NCBI GenBank assembly: GCA_018058135.1
Contig: JAGPCK010000020.1
Coordinates: 1 to 47,175 of the forward strand
DNA: 47,175 bases
Reading direction: 5' to 3'
DNA from: Bacteroidia bacterium
Lineage (GTDB): Bacteria > Bacteroidota > Bacteroidia > UKL13-3
The notes under the pieces were generated by a model. The model saw only the letters and a list, made by a program, of their open reading frames with translations, made no database searches and was not told the origin of the DNA. The position numbers and the translations under genes are program-made. Every line of letters begins with the position of its first letter. The stretch's first letter is position 1. This document shows positions 15,253-24,089 of the stretch, piece after piece.

Positions 15253-16294
15253 CAGGCGATTTTCCCCGTTCACATAAGTTAGACAAACTTATTCCCAAAA
15301 GTCGTACGGCCTTATTGTGTAAATTGGTCTCATAAAGCATATCGGTAGATGTTTGAAATAAATCGCGCTCTTTGTATATTGGATTAAGCATGGTTTTACT
15401 CCGACTCATCACACTAAAATCAGCAAATTTTATTTTAAGTGTAAGTGATTTACCGGCCAGTTGATGTTTGCTTAAACGTTCGGCTACGTCTTCGCATATG
15501 TCTTTAAGTTTTGACCTTAATTCATCTTTTGAAGAGTAATCGCGGTCAAACGTTTCTTCAGCACCCAATGATTTGCGCTCGCGTTCCGGTTCAACTTCAC
15601 GGTTGTCAATACCCCGAACTACGTAATAGTAATATTTACCGTATTTGCCGAAGTTCTCTGTTAAATCCTCTAGTTCCCAGGTTCTTAAATCGGCTCCGTT
15701 TTCAATGCCCATGCCTTTCATTTTTTCGGCAGTCGCTTTTCCTACACCATAAAAATCATCAATGGAAAGCTTGTTGAGAAAGGCTTCGGCTTGTTCAGGT
15801 TTTACAACAGTTAGTCCATTCGGTTTTTTAAACCCGCTGGCTGTTTTAGCTAAAAATTTATTGTACGAAACTCCGGCAGATGCTGTGAGGTGGGTGGTGT
15901 CCCAAATGCGTTGCCTTATCTCTTTAGCAATTTGTGTAGCAGATGCAATGTTCTTTTTGTTTTCGGTTACATCCAGGTAAGCCTCATCAAGTGAAAGTGG
16001 TTCTACCAAATCAGTATAGTCGAGAAATATCTCCCGAATTTGTTGGGATACTTCTTTGTAAACCGCAAAACGGGCAGGAGCAAAAATGAGATGAGGACAT
16101 TTTTTAGCCGCCATAGCAGATGACATGGCTGAACGTATTCCGTATCTTCGGGCTTCGTAACTTGCAGCGGCAATCACCCCACGACTCTTGGGTGAACCTC
16201 CTACTACCAAAGGTTTACCACGGTACTCCGGAAAATCACGTTGTTCTACCGAAGCGTAGAAAGCATCCATATCAACGTGAATGATTTTACGCAT
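15221..16294 (-). CDS. dinB: DNA polymerase IV (Y-family translesion polymerase)
   Basis: A 357-residue Y-family polymerase. IHVDMDAFYASVEQ (residues 4-17) and SLDEAYLDVT (about 102-111) carry the catalytic acids; KFLAKTASGFKKPNG and the helix-hairpin-helix DFYGVGKATAEKMKGMGI follow, then the little-finger domain with LKIKFADFSVMSRSKT. It copies past damaged DNA at low fidelity. A canonical beta-clamp peptide is not obvious at the very C-terminus (LNLNW), although QLNLNW may serve. It is 11 bases after the rhodanese gene and may be cotranscribed with it. I see no LexA-type site upstream. Confidence 0.95.
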   Translation of the reverse strand: MRKIIHVDMDAFYASVEQRDFPEYRGKPLVVGGSPKSRGVIAAASYEARRYGIRSAMSSAMAAKKCPHLIFAPARFAVYKEVSQQIREIFLDYTDLVEPLSLDEAYLDVTENKKNIASATQIAKEIRQRIWDTTHLTASAGVSYNKFLAKTASGFKKPNGLTVVKPEQAEAFLNKLSIDDFYGVGKATAEKMKGMGIENGADLRTWELEDLTENFGKYGKYYYYVVRGIDNREVEPERERKSLGAEETFDRDYSSKDELRSKLKDICEDVAERLSKHQLAGKSLTLKIKFADFSVMSRSKTMLNPIYKERDLFQTSTDMLYETNLHNKAVRLLGISLSNLCERGKSPVKPEQLNLNW

Positions 16295-16305
16295 CAGGTG
16301 GTATC

Positions 16306-16692
16306 TTATTTAACAGAAGGTAATCCTTCTTTTTCCCAGGCTTTAAATCCGCCTTGCATGTTGTAAATGTGTTTAAACCCCAGTTTGGACATTAATACAG
16401 TGGCCTCGCCAGATCGGCCGCCAACGGCACAATACACATAATAAGTTTTGTTTTTGTCCAGCTTTTTTAGTTCGGCTTCAAAATCATCTCTAAATATATC
16501 CAGGTGTGTGGCCGATTTGATGTGCCCTTTGGTCCATTCTTGCGGTGTGCGCACATCCAGATAAACAGCTTTGGCTTTTTTTGACTGCGCAAACATTTCT
16601 TTAGGCGTAAGATTAGTTACCTGCTGCGCAATAATAGTAAGCGAACCAAGCAGAAATGCACTTAAAAATATTGAACTAAAAAAAGATTTCAT
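16306..16692 (-). CDS. Exported rhodanese-like protein
   Basis: A 128-residue single-domain rhodanese with a signal peptide (residues 1-22, ending TIIAQ). The domain runs from about 28: AVYLDVRTPQEWTKGHI, then the active loop CAVGGRS with the catalytic Cys at 88, and GFKHIYNMQGGFKAWEKEG at the end. It probably transfers sulfur or handles thiols in the periplasm. The start at 16692 is chosen because it opens the signal peptide; a longer frame would run through the divergent DUF3078 gene. DNA polymerase IV follows 11 bases downstream. Confidence 0.92.
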   Translation of the reverse strand: MKSFFSSIFLSAFLLGSLTIIAQQVTNLTPKEMFAQSKKAKAVYLDVRTPQEWTKGHIKSATHLDIFRDDFEAELKKLDKNKTYYVYCAVGGRSGEATVLMSKLGFKHIYNMQGGFKAWEKEGLPSVK

Positions 16693-16718
16693 TTTAAGGG
16701 GATTTAATTTCTTTTGCA

Positions 16719-16726
16719 CAAATTTA
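16719..16726 (-). promoter_or_regulatory. Minus-7 box before the rhodanese gene
   Basis: Minus strand TAAATTTG matches TAnnTTTG exactly and would give a leader of about 20 bases. It lies in the 40-base gap between two divergent genes. No minus-33 TTG is seen, as that position falls in the DUF3078 coding start. Confidence 0.4.
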
Positions 16727-16732
16727 ATTGAT

Positions 16733-17626
16733 ATGAAAAAAGGATTACTCTTTTTATTTGTTTTTTCTTTTTTTGGTTTACTATCCTCTGTGGCACAGGA
16801 TGCTCCCAAGGATACGTCTTATTGGAAGAAGAATTTTGAATTCGGATTAGGTATAAGTCAGGCTGCTTTTAGTGAAAACTGGAAGGCAGGGGGGGCAAAC
16901 TCGCTTGCGATAAACTCCCTTCTAAGTGGTAAAATTGAATACAACAAAGGCAAAATATCCTTTGTAAATGACTTACAATTGCAATACGGACGATTGTACA
17001 ATCAAAATGAGCCTTCATATTTACCGGCTTACCGCAAAACACAAGACAGAATTTTTGTCGACTCAAAATTTGGTTATTCTATTGCCCCCAAATGGAACTT
17101 ATTTGCCTCCCTCAACTTTCAGGGGCAATTTGACGATGGTTATAATTACATTAAGGATGCAACAGGAACAAAGGATTCAGCGGTTCTTACTTCCCGCTTT
17201 TTTGCTCCGGCATTTATTACGGAGTCTATGGGTATGGAGTTTAAGCCGGTATCATACTTCTGGATGAGAGCAGGGGTAGGTACTCTTCGACAAACAATTG
17301 TTTCAGATAAAAAATTGTACCTTTCTGAACCCAGTAATTATGGGGTAAAGCCGGGAGAAACTGTACGAAATGAACTGGCTTTTATGTACATCGCCAGTTT
17401 TGATAAAGACATTGCAAAAAATATGAATCTTAAAGCCCGCTACCAAATGTTTGCAGGTTATGAAGATTTAGAAGCCATTGATTCGCGACTTGATCTTATT
17501 CTTACCGCTAAAGTGAACAAGTTTTTTAACGTTACTATTACAGGCGTAGCGTTGTACGATCAGGATCAGGATTACAAAACACAATACAGTCAGGGTATGT
17601 CTTTGGGCTTTTTGTACAAATTCTAA
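16733..17626 (+). CDS. DUF3078 outer-membrane barrel-like protein
   Basis: A 297-residue exported protein: signal peptide 1-21 (ending SSVAQ), then WKKNFEFGLGISQAAFSENW and KAGGANSLAINSLLSGK, the typical DUF3078 opening, followed by alternating strands and a C-terminal aromatic (LGFLYKF), as in outer-membrane barrels. Function unknown; it is a Bacteroidota-typical family. The start at 16733 is chosen because it opens a good signal peptide; a longer frame from 16571 would run antisense through the rhodanese gene. It is divergent from the rhodanese with a 40-base gap. Confidence 0.9.
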   Translation: MKKGLLFLFVFSFFGLLSSVAQDAPKDTSYWKKNFEFGLGISQAAFSENWKAGGANSLAINSLLSGKIEYNKGKISFVNDLQLQYGRLYNQNEPSYLPAYRKTQDRIFVDSKFGYSIAPKWNLFASLNFQGQFDDGYNYIKDATGTKDSAVLTSRFFAPAFITESMGMEFKPVSYFWMRAGVGTLRQTIVSDKKLYLSEPSNYGVKPGETVRNELAFMYIASFDKDIAKNMNLKARYQMFAGYEDLEAIDSRLDLILTAKVNKFFNVTITGVALYDQDQDYKTQYSQGMSLGFLYKF

Positions 17627-17680
17627 TGCATTGTTGATATTCTGTACTGCAACCTGAAAATGCTTTAATTCATTTTTGGC

Positions 17681-17688
17681 TATGTTTG
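17681..17688 (+). promoter_or_regulatory. Minus-7 box touching the DASS transporter start
   Basis: TATGTTTG, an exact TAnnTTTG, ends four bases before the ATG at 17693. The transcription start would fall on or beside the ATG. No minus-33 TTG at 17-23 bases. Confidence 0.45.
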
Positions 17689-17692
17689 AAGC

Positions 17693-19129
17693 ATGCCTGA
17701 AATAACACCGTTCAGAAAATGGTTCATTTTACTGGGGCCGCTATTGGCGTTAGTTATGTGGCTTGTACCTCACCCTGAAGTTATTTCAGATAAGGGCTGG
17801 ATTACTATAGCTTGTATGGTGTGGATGCTTACGTGGTGGATTTCAGAAACAATTCCGGTTGCTGTAACAGCATTATTACCTTTAATTCTTTTTCCGATTT
17901 CCGGAATATTTACTGTACAGGAAGTGTGTTCCCCCTATGGCAGTTCACCCATATTTTTATTTATGGGCGGCTTTATCATAGCCATGGCCATGGAAAAATG
18001 GAACCTGCATAAACGCATTGCCTTAAACATGATCAGGCTTACCGGAACTGATGCACGGGGGATTATTTTGGGCTTTATGCTGGCTACAGCTTTATTGAGT
18101 ATGTGGATAAGCAATACTGCTACAGCTGTAATGATGATTGCCATTGTGCAACCCACCATACGTTTGCTGTTTGAAAAATCGGATGAAAACGAGGAAGAAA
18201 AAAATCGCTTTGCGCTATGTCTATTACTGGGTATCGGATATGCTGCCAGCATAGGCGGTATAGCCACAATTATCGGTACACCTCCCAATGTAGTTATGGT
18301 AGGCATAATGCAAAAAATGACAGGCATCGAAGTGAGTTTTTTTAAATGGATGCTGGCCTGTACACCACTGATGTTATTATTATTAACTGCATGTTATTTA
18401 TTACTTACACGTTTGATGTTTCCCTTTAAAATGAAACGTTTTGCCCACTCAGAAGAGGCCATAAAATATGAAATGGAACAGATGGGTAAAATGAATCCGC
18501 AAGAATCTATGGTAGCAGGAGTATTTGGTTTTACTGCCTTGCTGTGGATTTTTAACCAGCCATTACAACATCTTCCAGGCTTACAATTTCTGGATGATAC
18601 GTCTATTGCGATGATGGGTGGTTTACTTCTGTTTATTGTACCTGTTAAAGGCAAATGGCTTATGGAGTGGCATGATACCAAAAATCTCCAATGGGGAATT
18701 CTTATCTTATTTGGTGGCGGGCTGGCTTTGGCCAAAGCACTTGAGCACACCGGTGTTATAGATTTACTTGCTTCTCTGGCCAACTCATTTAAAGGCATAA
18801 ATGTGTATTTACTGGTCATTATACTTACGGCTATCAGCTTATTCTTAACGGAAATTATGAGCAATGTAGCATTAGCGACCATTATGGTACCCGTGGTTAT
18901 TGGCATTGCTAACGGTATTGGAGCCAACCCTGTTTTGTTTGCTCTTCCTGTAACCATTGCTACCAGTTACGGATTTATGATGCCTATCTCCACACCACCT
19001 AATGCTATTGTGTATGCTACAGGTTACATCCGTATGAAACATATGATACGAGCAGGATTCTGGCTCGACATGATCGGGTTAGTTTTAGTGAGTGTTTTTA
19101 TTGTTAGTGTGTTCGATTGGGTTTTCTGA
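17693..19129 (+). CDS. DASS/SLC13 family sodium-coupled anion transporter
   Basis: A 478-residue inner-membrane protein with about 11-12 hydrophobic segments. The two SN-type substrate/sodium motifs of the family are present: WISNTATAVMM (SNT at 140-142) and EIMSNVALATIM (around 390), and ASIGGIATIIGTPPNVVMVG and YGFMMPISTPPNAIVYATG surround the sodium sites. Members carry di- and tricarboxylates or sulfate; the exact substrate cannot be told. WWISETIPVAVTALLPL near the start is also typical. It stands alone between the DUF3078 gene and the metallo-hydrolase gene. Confidence 0.93.
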   Translation: MPEITPFRKWFILLGPLLALVMWLVPHPEVISDKGWITIACMVWMLTWWISETIPVAVTALLPLILFPISGIFTVQEVCSPYGSSPIFLFMGGFIIAMAMEKWNLHKRIALNMIRLTGTDARGIILGFMLATALLSMWISNTATAVMMIAIVQPTIRLLFEKSDENEEEKNRFALCLLLGIGYAASIGGIATIIGTPPNVVMVGIMQKMTGIEVSFFKWMLACTPLMLLLLTACYLLLTRLMFPFKMKRFAHSEEAIKYEMEQMGKMNPQESMVAGVFGFTALLWIFNQPLQHLPGLQFLDDTSIAMMGGLLLFIVPVKGKWLMEWHDTKNLQWGILILFGGGLALAKALEHTGVIDLLASLANSFKGINVYLLVIILTAISLFLTEIMSNVALATIMVPVVIGIANGIGANPVLFALPVTIATSYGFMMPISTPPNAIVYATGYIRMKHMIRAGFWLDMIGLVLVSVFIVSVFDWVF

Positions 19130-19174
19130 GGAAACTTTAAATTTATGAAGTAGATTGCATACCCCGAATTCAAC

Positions 19175-19936
19175 ATGAAAGTTACATTTTTAGGTACCGG
19201 TACTTCGCAGGGTGTGCCCATTATAGCCTGCCCGTGTAACGTTTGTCAATCAGCAGATGAGCGTGATAAACGGTTGCGCAGTGCCGTTATGCTTCATGTT
19301 CAGGGGTTAAATATTGTTATTGATACCGGACCAGATTTTCGTCAGCAGATGTTAAGAGCAGGAGTGAAGCACCTTGACGGTATTGTATTTACCCATGCCC
19401 ACAAAGATCACATAGCAGGTTTTGATGATATACGCGCGTTCAATTATGTGCAGAAAGAAAAGATGGATGTTTTTGCTGACCTGATAGTGCAAAAACAAAT
19501 GCAACGGGAGTTTTATTATATTTTCGAAGAACAGAAATATCCCGGTATTCCTGAGATTAATCTGCATACCATTAACACAGATAAATTTGATGTGAAAGGA
19601 GTGGAGTTCACCCCCATTCAGGTAATGCACTACCGTTTACCAGTACTGGGTTTCAGGGTTGGAGACTTCACGTATATTACTGACGCAAATTATATTTCAG
19701 ATGAAGAGAAAGAGAAGATAAAAGGCAGTCGTGTATTGGTACTCAACGCACTTAGAAGAGAGTCGCACATCTCTCATTACACCTTAGATCAAGCCATGGA
19801 CTTAGCCAATGAACTGGGTGCTGATATCACTTACCTCACTCACATCAGTCACCAGTTAGGGAAGCATGAAGAGGTGGAGTACGAGCTGCCACCTCACATT
19901 CGACTGGCTTATGACGGATTGGAGATAAACCTGTAA
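19175..19936 (+). CDS. PhnP-like metallo-beta-lactamase fold hydrolase
   Basis: A 253-residue cytoplasmic hydrolase. It starts VTFLGTGTSQGVPIIACPC, with CPCNVC (19-24) as in PhnP-type proteins that bind an extra zinc, then VIDTGPDFRQQ and the metal motif THAHKDH (73-79), DANY in FTYITDANYI and a late His pair in THISHQLG. PhnP cleaves cyclic phosphodiesters such as ribose cyclic phosphate, but there are no phn genes here, so the substrate may differ. The NFACT gene follows with a 2-base gap, so the two form an operon. Confidence 0.9.
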   Translation: MKVTFLGTGTSQGVPIIACPCNVCQSADERDKRLRSAVMLHVQGLNIVIDTGPDFRQQMLRAGVKHLDGIVFTHAHKDHIAGFDDIRAFNYVQKEKMDVFADLIVQKQMQREFYYIFEEQKYPGIPEINLHTINTDKFDVKGVEFTPIQVMHYRLPVLGFRVGDFTYITDANYISDEEKEKIKGSRVLVLNALRRESHISHYTLDQAMDLANELGADITYLTHISHQLGKHEEVEYELPPHIRLAYDGLEINL

Positions 19937-19938
19937 TC

Positions 19939-21294
19939 GTGAAATTCACCGCTCAACTGGTTGCACAACTGGCAGATGCTTTTGCCTCAAAATTAAATGG
20001 TTTCAATTTTGAAGAAGCTTTTTCAGGAGACAAAGACGAATTAGTCATCGTATTCCAGCGTGGAAATGAATTCATAAGCCTGAGTTTTATTTGGAGGTTC
20101 AATAATTTGTTTTTACTATTCAGTGATGAACAAAAATCAAAACCAACTCCCCACAACAGATACTTTAATGAACTGAAGGGATTATCTCTAAACGGAGTTT
20201 TTCGGCATAATCAAAACCGCTCATTTCACATAGAACTGGAAAATGGTTATACATTACTGTTCAAATTGTACGGGGCATTGGGTAATGTATTTTTATTGCA
20301 AAACAACGCACTGTTGTATCACTTTCGTAAAACCATTTCGGCTGATTACGCTTTTGATGCAGCTACTTTATTCAGCGAATTCCACCCCGAGGCAGCAGGC
20401 AAAATTCCGTCTGATTCAGACGTTATACATGAACTGAACAGTATTCAGTTAAAGGAACTCAAGACGCATAATTTCGAAGAAAAGAAAAAGCATGCTATTC
20501 AAGGTTGTCGCAATGAGCTAAAACGTTGTCAGCAACTTAGAGTAAAATCAGCAAGTGCATTATTGGTGTTAAAACAAGAGATACCAGCTGAAGAAATAGG
20601 TCATATTCTCATGGCTAACCTGCATATTGTTCCCTCTGGCATCAAAGAAATAACGTTAGATGATTTTTACAGAAATGTACCGATTACCATACGTTTGAAA
20701 GAACAATTGTCAGCACAACAAAATGCAGAATATTATTACCGCAAATCAAGAAACAGAAAATTGGAAGAGCAGGAGTTGTTGGTAAAAATCAAAACTGTAG
20801 ACGAGCAAATAAAACACTTAACAGAAGAGTTAATCACACTTGAGCAAACGGGTTCAATTAAAGAACTCAGGCAACTTGAACCACCACCAAAGAAAGAAAC
20901 AGATAAAACTACTTCAGTACATTTTCATTTGTTTGAACTTGATGGATATAAAATTATGGTAGGGAAGAAAGCCAGCTCCAATGATGAACTTACTTTTAAA
21001 ATAGCCTCAAAAAATGATTGGTGGTTGCATGCTAAAGATGTTAGCGGTTCTCATGTAATTGTAAAAACCAAGATAGATCAGGCAGAGTTACCGGGTAATG
21101 TTTTGGCTTATGCATCCTCACTTGCAGCCGGTTTCTCAAAATCCCAGCACAGCTTAATGGTTCCTGTAATATACACTCAACGTAAACTGGTACGCAAACC
21201 TAAGGGTGCTTTACCTGGCGAAGTTGTATGTGAACGGTACGAGTTAATTATGGCTGAACCGTATAAAAAAACAAGAGGACCGAAGTCCTCCTGA
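19939..21294 (+). CDS. NFACT family protein (RqcH/Rqc2-like, short)
   Basis: A 451-residue protein starting at GTG, two bases after the previous stop. The NFACT-R (DUF814) domain lies at about 315-440 with GYKIMVGKKASSNDELTFKI and DWWLHAKDVSGSHVIV, its signature. Residues about 150-305 are charged and probably coiled coil (EEQELLVKIKTVDEQIKHL). The N-terminal part (1-140, LFKLYGALGNVFLLQNN) fits a reduced NFACT-N domain. RqcH adds C-terminal Ala tails to stalled nascent chains on 50S subunits; Firmicutes versions are about 570 residues, so this one is shorter and its tailing activity is not assured. The last codons encode a terminator for the opposite strand. Confidence 0.85.
   Translation: MKFTAQLVAQLADAFASKLNGFNFEEAFSGDKDELVIVFQRGNEFISLSFIWRFNNLFLLFSDEQKSKPTPHNRYFNELKGLSLNGVFRHNQNRSFHIELENGYTLLFKLYGALGNVFLLQNNALLYHFRKTISADYAFDAATLFSEFHPEAAGKIPSDSDVIHELNSIQLKELKTHNFEEKKKHAIQGCRNELKRCQQLRVKSASALLVLKQEIPAEEIGHILMANLHIVPSGIKEITLDDFYRNVPITIRLKEQLSAQQNAEYYYRKSRNRKLEEQELLVKIKTVDEQIKHLTEELITLEQTGSIKELRQLEPPPKKETDKTTSVHFHLFELDGYKIMVGKKASSNDELTFKIASKNDWWLHAKDVSGSHVIVKTKIDQAELPGNVLAYASSLAAGFSKSQHSLMVPVIYTQRKLVRKPKGALPGEVVCERYELIMAEPYKKTRGPKSS
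21265..21290 (-). terminator. Terminator with UUCG loop for the convergent minus-strand gene
   Basis: Minus strand GAGGAC-TTCG-GTCCTC then TTG and seven T: a textbook Rho-independent terminator with a stable UUCG tetraloop. It lies 41 bases past the stop of the 21331-21774 gene and inside the last codons of the NFACT gene. On the plus strand only a four-T run follows. Confidence 0.75.
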
Positions 21295-21330
21295 GGTTTT
21301 AGTTTGGTTAGCTAACACAATAGCAATAGA

Positions 21331-21774
21331 TTAGTTATTCTCTGTGAACATAATAGGTGGAGCTGATCCGGTTGGATCAAAGTTTTTTGTGTTCACATAC
21401 AACACCCCGTTTTCTTTCTTTATGTAGGTAATGGTTTTTTCTTTTCGATTAACATACACGTTCTCCATTATTCTTTGAGATATATGTTCCATATGTCCTT
21501 TAATTTCAGTGTATTTGGCCTTATCAATGGATAAAGTATATTCAACGCAAATATTGTTGACATCAAATTTCCACTGAGCAGTATCTCGGCCTTCCACTAA
21601 AGAAATTACAGAGTATTCTCTGTAATTGGAAATATGGTATTTTGCTTTTTCTTCTTTTAGAACCTGCTCTACATAACTCATGTTATACCTGATATAATCC
21701 TGAGCTTTTGCTTTACTAATGTCTCCCATTATCCAAATGGAGAGAAGGTAAAAGGCGTTTCTAATATTACTCAT
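21331..21774 (-). CDS. Unknown small exported protein, 147 residues
   Basis: I do not recognise this protein. From the ATG at 21774 it has a hydrophobic stretch at residues 6-18 and then DISKAKAQD, which looks like a weak signal peptide with cleavage after AKAQ. The mature part alternates charged and beta-type sequence (REYSVISLVEGRDTAQWKFD, YIKKENGVLYVNTKNFDP). A longer in-frame start at 21849 exists but would spoil the signal peptide. A good terminator follows it in the NFACT 3' end, which supports that it is expressed. Convergent with the NFACT gene. Confidence 0.65.
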   Translation of the reverse strand: MSNIRNAFYLLSIWIMGDISKAKAQDYIRYNMSYVEQVLKEEKAKYHISNYREYSVISLVEGRDTAQWKFDVNNICVEYTLSIDKAKYTEIKGHMEHISQRIMENVYVNRKEKTITYIKKENGVLYVNTKNFDPTGSAPPIMFTENN

Positions 21775-21913
21775 GCTTACGGTTTTTATGCAGTTTTCGA
21801 ATACGAAGTTAGCGATTAAGAACGCTGTCGAATAAGTAGTTCCCCACACTTACAGTGTTTATTGTATTTTAAAATGAACATATTTACATATTTTCATATA
21901 ATATGTCTGTAAC

Positions 21914-21945
21914 GAAAAAAGCCCTGAAAAAATTCAGGGCTTCTA
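21914..21945 (-). terminator. Terminator after trxB
   Basis: Minus strand AAGCCCTGAA-TTTT-TTCAGGGCTT (21919-21942) followed by TTTT, 20 bases beyond the trxB stop. Confidence 0.85.
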
Positions 21946-21964
21946 AAAATCGATTGGCGTTTAA

Positions 21965-22915
21965 TTAAGCCACAGCTGCGCTGTGTTTTGTTGCCAGATA
22001 ACGTTCGGCATCTAAAGCGGCCATGCAACCTGTGCCTGCTGCTGTTATAGCTTGGCGGTATACTTTATCCTGTGCATCTCCGCAGGCAAATACACCTTCA
22101 ATATTGGTTTTGCTGGTGCCGGGGATAGTTTTGATGTATCCTTGTTCATCTAAATCAATCCACGGAGTGAAGATTTGAGTGTTAGGAGTATGGCCAATGG
22201 CAACAAAGAAACCGCTTATGGCCAATTCTCTTGTTTCATTTGTTACACTGTTTTTCACCCTGACTCCGCTTACCTTATCTTCTCCTAAAATTTCATCCGT
22301 TTCTGTACTGAAGAGTACTTCAATATTTGGTGTAGTAAGTACACGATGTTGCATAGCCTTTGAAGCTCTGAACTGATCTTTGCGCACCAGCATATACACT
22401 TTGTTACAAAGTTTGGCCAGGTAAGATGCTTCTTCACATGCTGTATCACCTGCACCTACAATAGCTACATCTTTTCCGCGGAAGAAAAATCCGTCACATA
22501 CCGCACAGGCTGAAACACCTCGGCTGTTAAGACGTTGCTCTGAAGGTATGCCCAGCCATTTAGCTGATGCCCCGGTGGATATAATAACGGTCTCGGCAAG
22601 TATCTCTTTGCTTTCATCAATGGTAAGCTTGTAAGGTTGTGCAGAGAAATCAACTGCTGTTACCATACCGTAGCGTACATCAGCTCCTAAACGCACAGCC
22701 TGTTCTTTAAACAGATTCATCATTTCAGGGCCTTGTATGCCATGTGGGTAGCCTGGGTAATTCTCAACTTCTGTGGTGATGGTTAATTGACCACCCGGTT
22801 GCATACCTTCATATAAAACCGGTTTCATATCAGCACGTGCAGCATAAATGGCTGCAGTATATCCGGCTGGTCCTGAACCTATAATTACGCATTCGTGTTT
22901 TTCTGTTGTCGACAT
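21965..22915 (-). CDS. trxB: Thioredoxin reductase
   Basis: A 316-residue flavoprotein that reduces thioredoxin with NADPH in the cytoplasm. FAD motif IIGSGPAGYTAAIYAARA (11-28), redox pair CAVC at 137-140 in ACAVCDG, NADPH motif IVGAGDTACEEA (about 151-162) and the second FAD motif GVFACGDAQD near the end are all intact. Length is standard. It stands alone with a strong terminator downstream. A weak box TCAATTTG, one mismatch from TAnnTTTG, lies about 20 bases upstream on the minus strand. Confidence 0.96.
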   Translation of the reverse strand: MSTTEKHECVIIGSGPAGYTAAIYAARADMKPVLYEGMQPGGQLTITTEVENYPGYPHGIQGPEMMNLFKEQAVRLGADVRYGMVTAVDFSAQPYKLTIDESKEILAETVIISTGASAKWLGIPSEQRLNSRGVSACAVCDGFFFRGKDVAIVGAGDTACEEASYLAKLCNKVYMLVRKDQFRASKAMQHRVLTTPNIEVLFSTETDEILGEDKVSGVRVKNSVTNETRELAISGFFVAIGHTPNTQIFTPWIDLDEQGYIKTIPGTSKTNIEGVFACGDAQDKVYRQAITAAGTGCMAALDAERYLATKHSAAVA

Positions 22916-23052
22916 ATGTTATCTGTGTTTTAAGGGTTGCAAATTGATAATTTTCAGCCTTTTTTCAGACTGAAGTTACAAACAAATTACTGAGCAAAAG
23001 TTTTGCCCGTTGAATTTATTCAGAAATAATGGCAGCAACATGTGGATAGTAA

Positions 23053-23060
23053 TACATTTG
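23053..23060 (+). promoter_or_regulatory. Minus-7 box touching the GSCFA gene start
   Basis: TACATTTG, an exact TAnnTTTG, ends four bases before the ATG at 23065, which would make the mRNA leaderless unless the Met at codon 4 is used. No minus-33 TTG at the usual distance. Confidence 0.45.
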
Positions 23061-23064
23061 TGTC

Positions 23065-24039
23065 ATGAAATGGATGTTAGACATCAGTATTCCTGAGCCT
23101 GAAAGGAAACTTACTTACGATGATACTTTGCTGCTCATTGGTTCCTGCTTTACGGCCAATGTTGGTAAGGCATTGGAAGGACTTAAGTTTCGCACACTTT
23201 ATAACCCTACAGGCATTTTGTTCGACCCGCTGAGCGTAGCCCGTCATCTGCAGGATTACACACAAAAAAAAGTCTACCAACCGCATGACCTCTTTGAACT
23301 GAACAGTATTTGGAACAGTTGGCAGCACCACAGTAGTTTTTCGTCAACAGACAGGATGAAATCTCTGGAACTTATAAACAGTTCCATTGAAAAGGCTCAT
23401 CAGCACCTTCAGGAAAGCAATATGTTGCTCATCACTTTGGGTACCGCATTTTCTTACCGCCATCAACCTGATAATATTCCGGTGGCGAATTGCCACAAGG
23501 CACCTGCTGCAGCTTTCATCAAGCACCTTCTAAAAGTAGAGGAGATAGTCAATGCTCTGAAACCAGCTATTCAACCTTTGTTGGAAAGCAATAAAAACCT
23601 GCAGGTGGTTTTTACCATAAGTCCGGTGAGGCATATACGAGATGGTGTAATTGAAAACAACAGGAGCAAGGCCCGATTAATTGAGGCGGTGCATCAACTG
23701 GTGGAAGAAAATGAGCGTTTGCTGTATTTTCCATCCTACGAAATTGTGATTGATGTTTTGCGTGATTACCGCTTCTATGATGCTGATTTGGTTCACCCCA
23801 ATTATGCGGCTACGCAACATGTATTTGATTTGTTTTGTAAACATTACATGGACAAAGGGACGCTAAACTTGATGGAAGACGTATATAAACTTGTATTGGC
23901 TAAAAACCATAAACCGCAACACCCTGATTCAACCGCGCATCAACAATTCAGGAAAGTACAAAAGCAAAAGTTGGAAGATTTGAAATCTAAACTTCCTCAA
24001 TTGAATTGGGAGGAAGAAGAGGAAGGGCTGAGTACTTAG
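23065..24039 (+). CDS. GSCFA domain protein
   Basis: A 324-residue protein of the GSCFA family, named after the motif seen here as GSCFT (26-30) in LLLIGSCFTANVGKAL. Further landmarks are LYNPTGILFDPLSVARHL, LLITLGTAFSYRHQ, CHKAP, FTISPVRHIRDG and the late DLVHPNYAATQHVFD, which together resemble an SGNH-hydrolase layout (Ser, Asn, and Asp-x-x-His). The substrate is unknown. No signal peptide, so cytoplasmic. It is the last ordinary gene before the accessory array. The C-terminus is acidic (WEEEEEGLST). Confidence 0.9.
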   Translation: MKWMLDISIPEPERKLTYDDTLLLIGSCFTANVGKALEGLKFRTLYNPTGILFDPLSVARHLQDYTQKKVYQPHDLFELNSIWNSWQHHSSFSSTDRMKSLELINSSIEKAHQHLQESNMLLITLGTAFSYRHQPDNIPVANCHKAPAAAFIKHLLKVEEIVNALKPAIQPLLESNKNLQVVFTISPVRHIRDGVIENNRSKARLIEAVHQLVEENERLLYFPSYEIVIDVLRDYRFYDADLVHPNYAATQHVFDLFCKHYMDKGTLNLMEDVYKLVLAKNHKPQHPDSTAHQQFRKVQKQKLEDLKSKLPQLNWEEEEEGLST

Positions 24040-24089
24040 TATATTTGTATAATTGGTACGTTGTATTCGAAGTTTAAAAGTGTTTTATA

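Noticed and set aside
16571..16732. N-terminal extension of the DUF3078 gene
   Set aside because: It runs antisense through the rhodanese gene and would bury the signal peptide.
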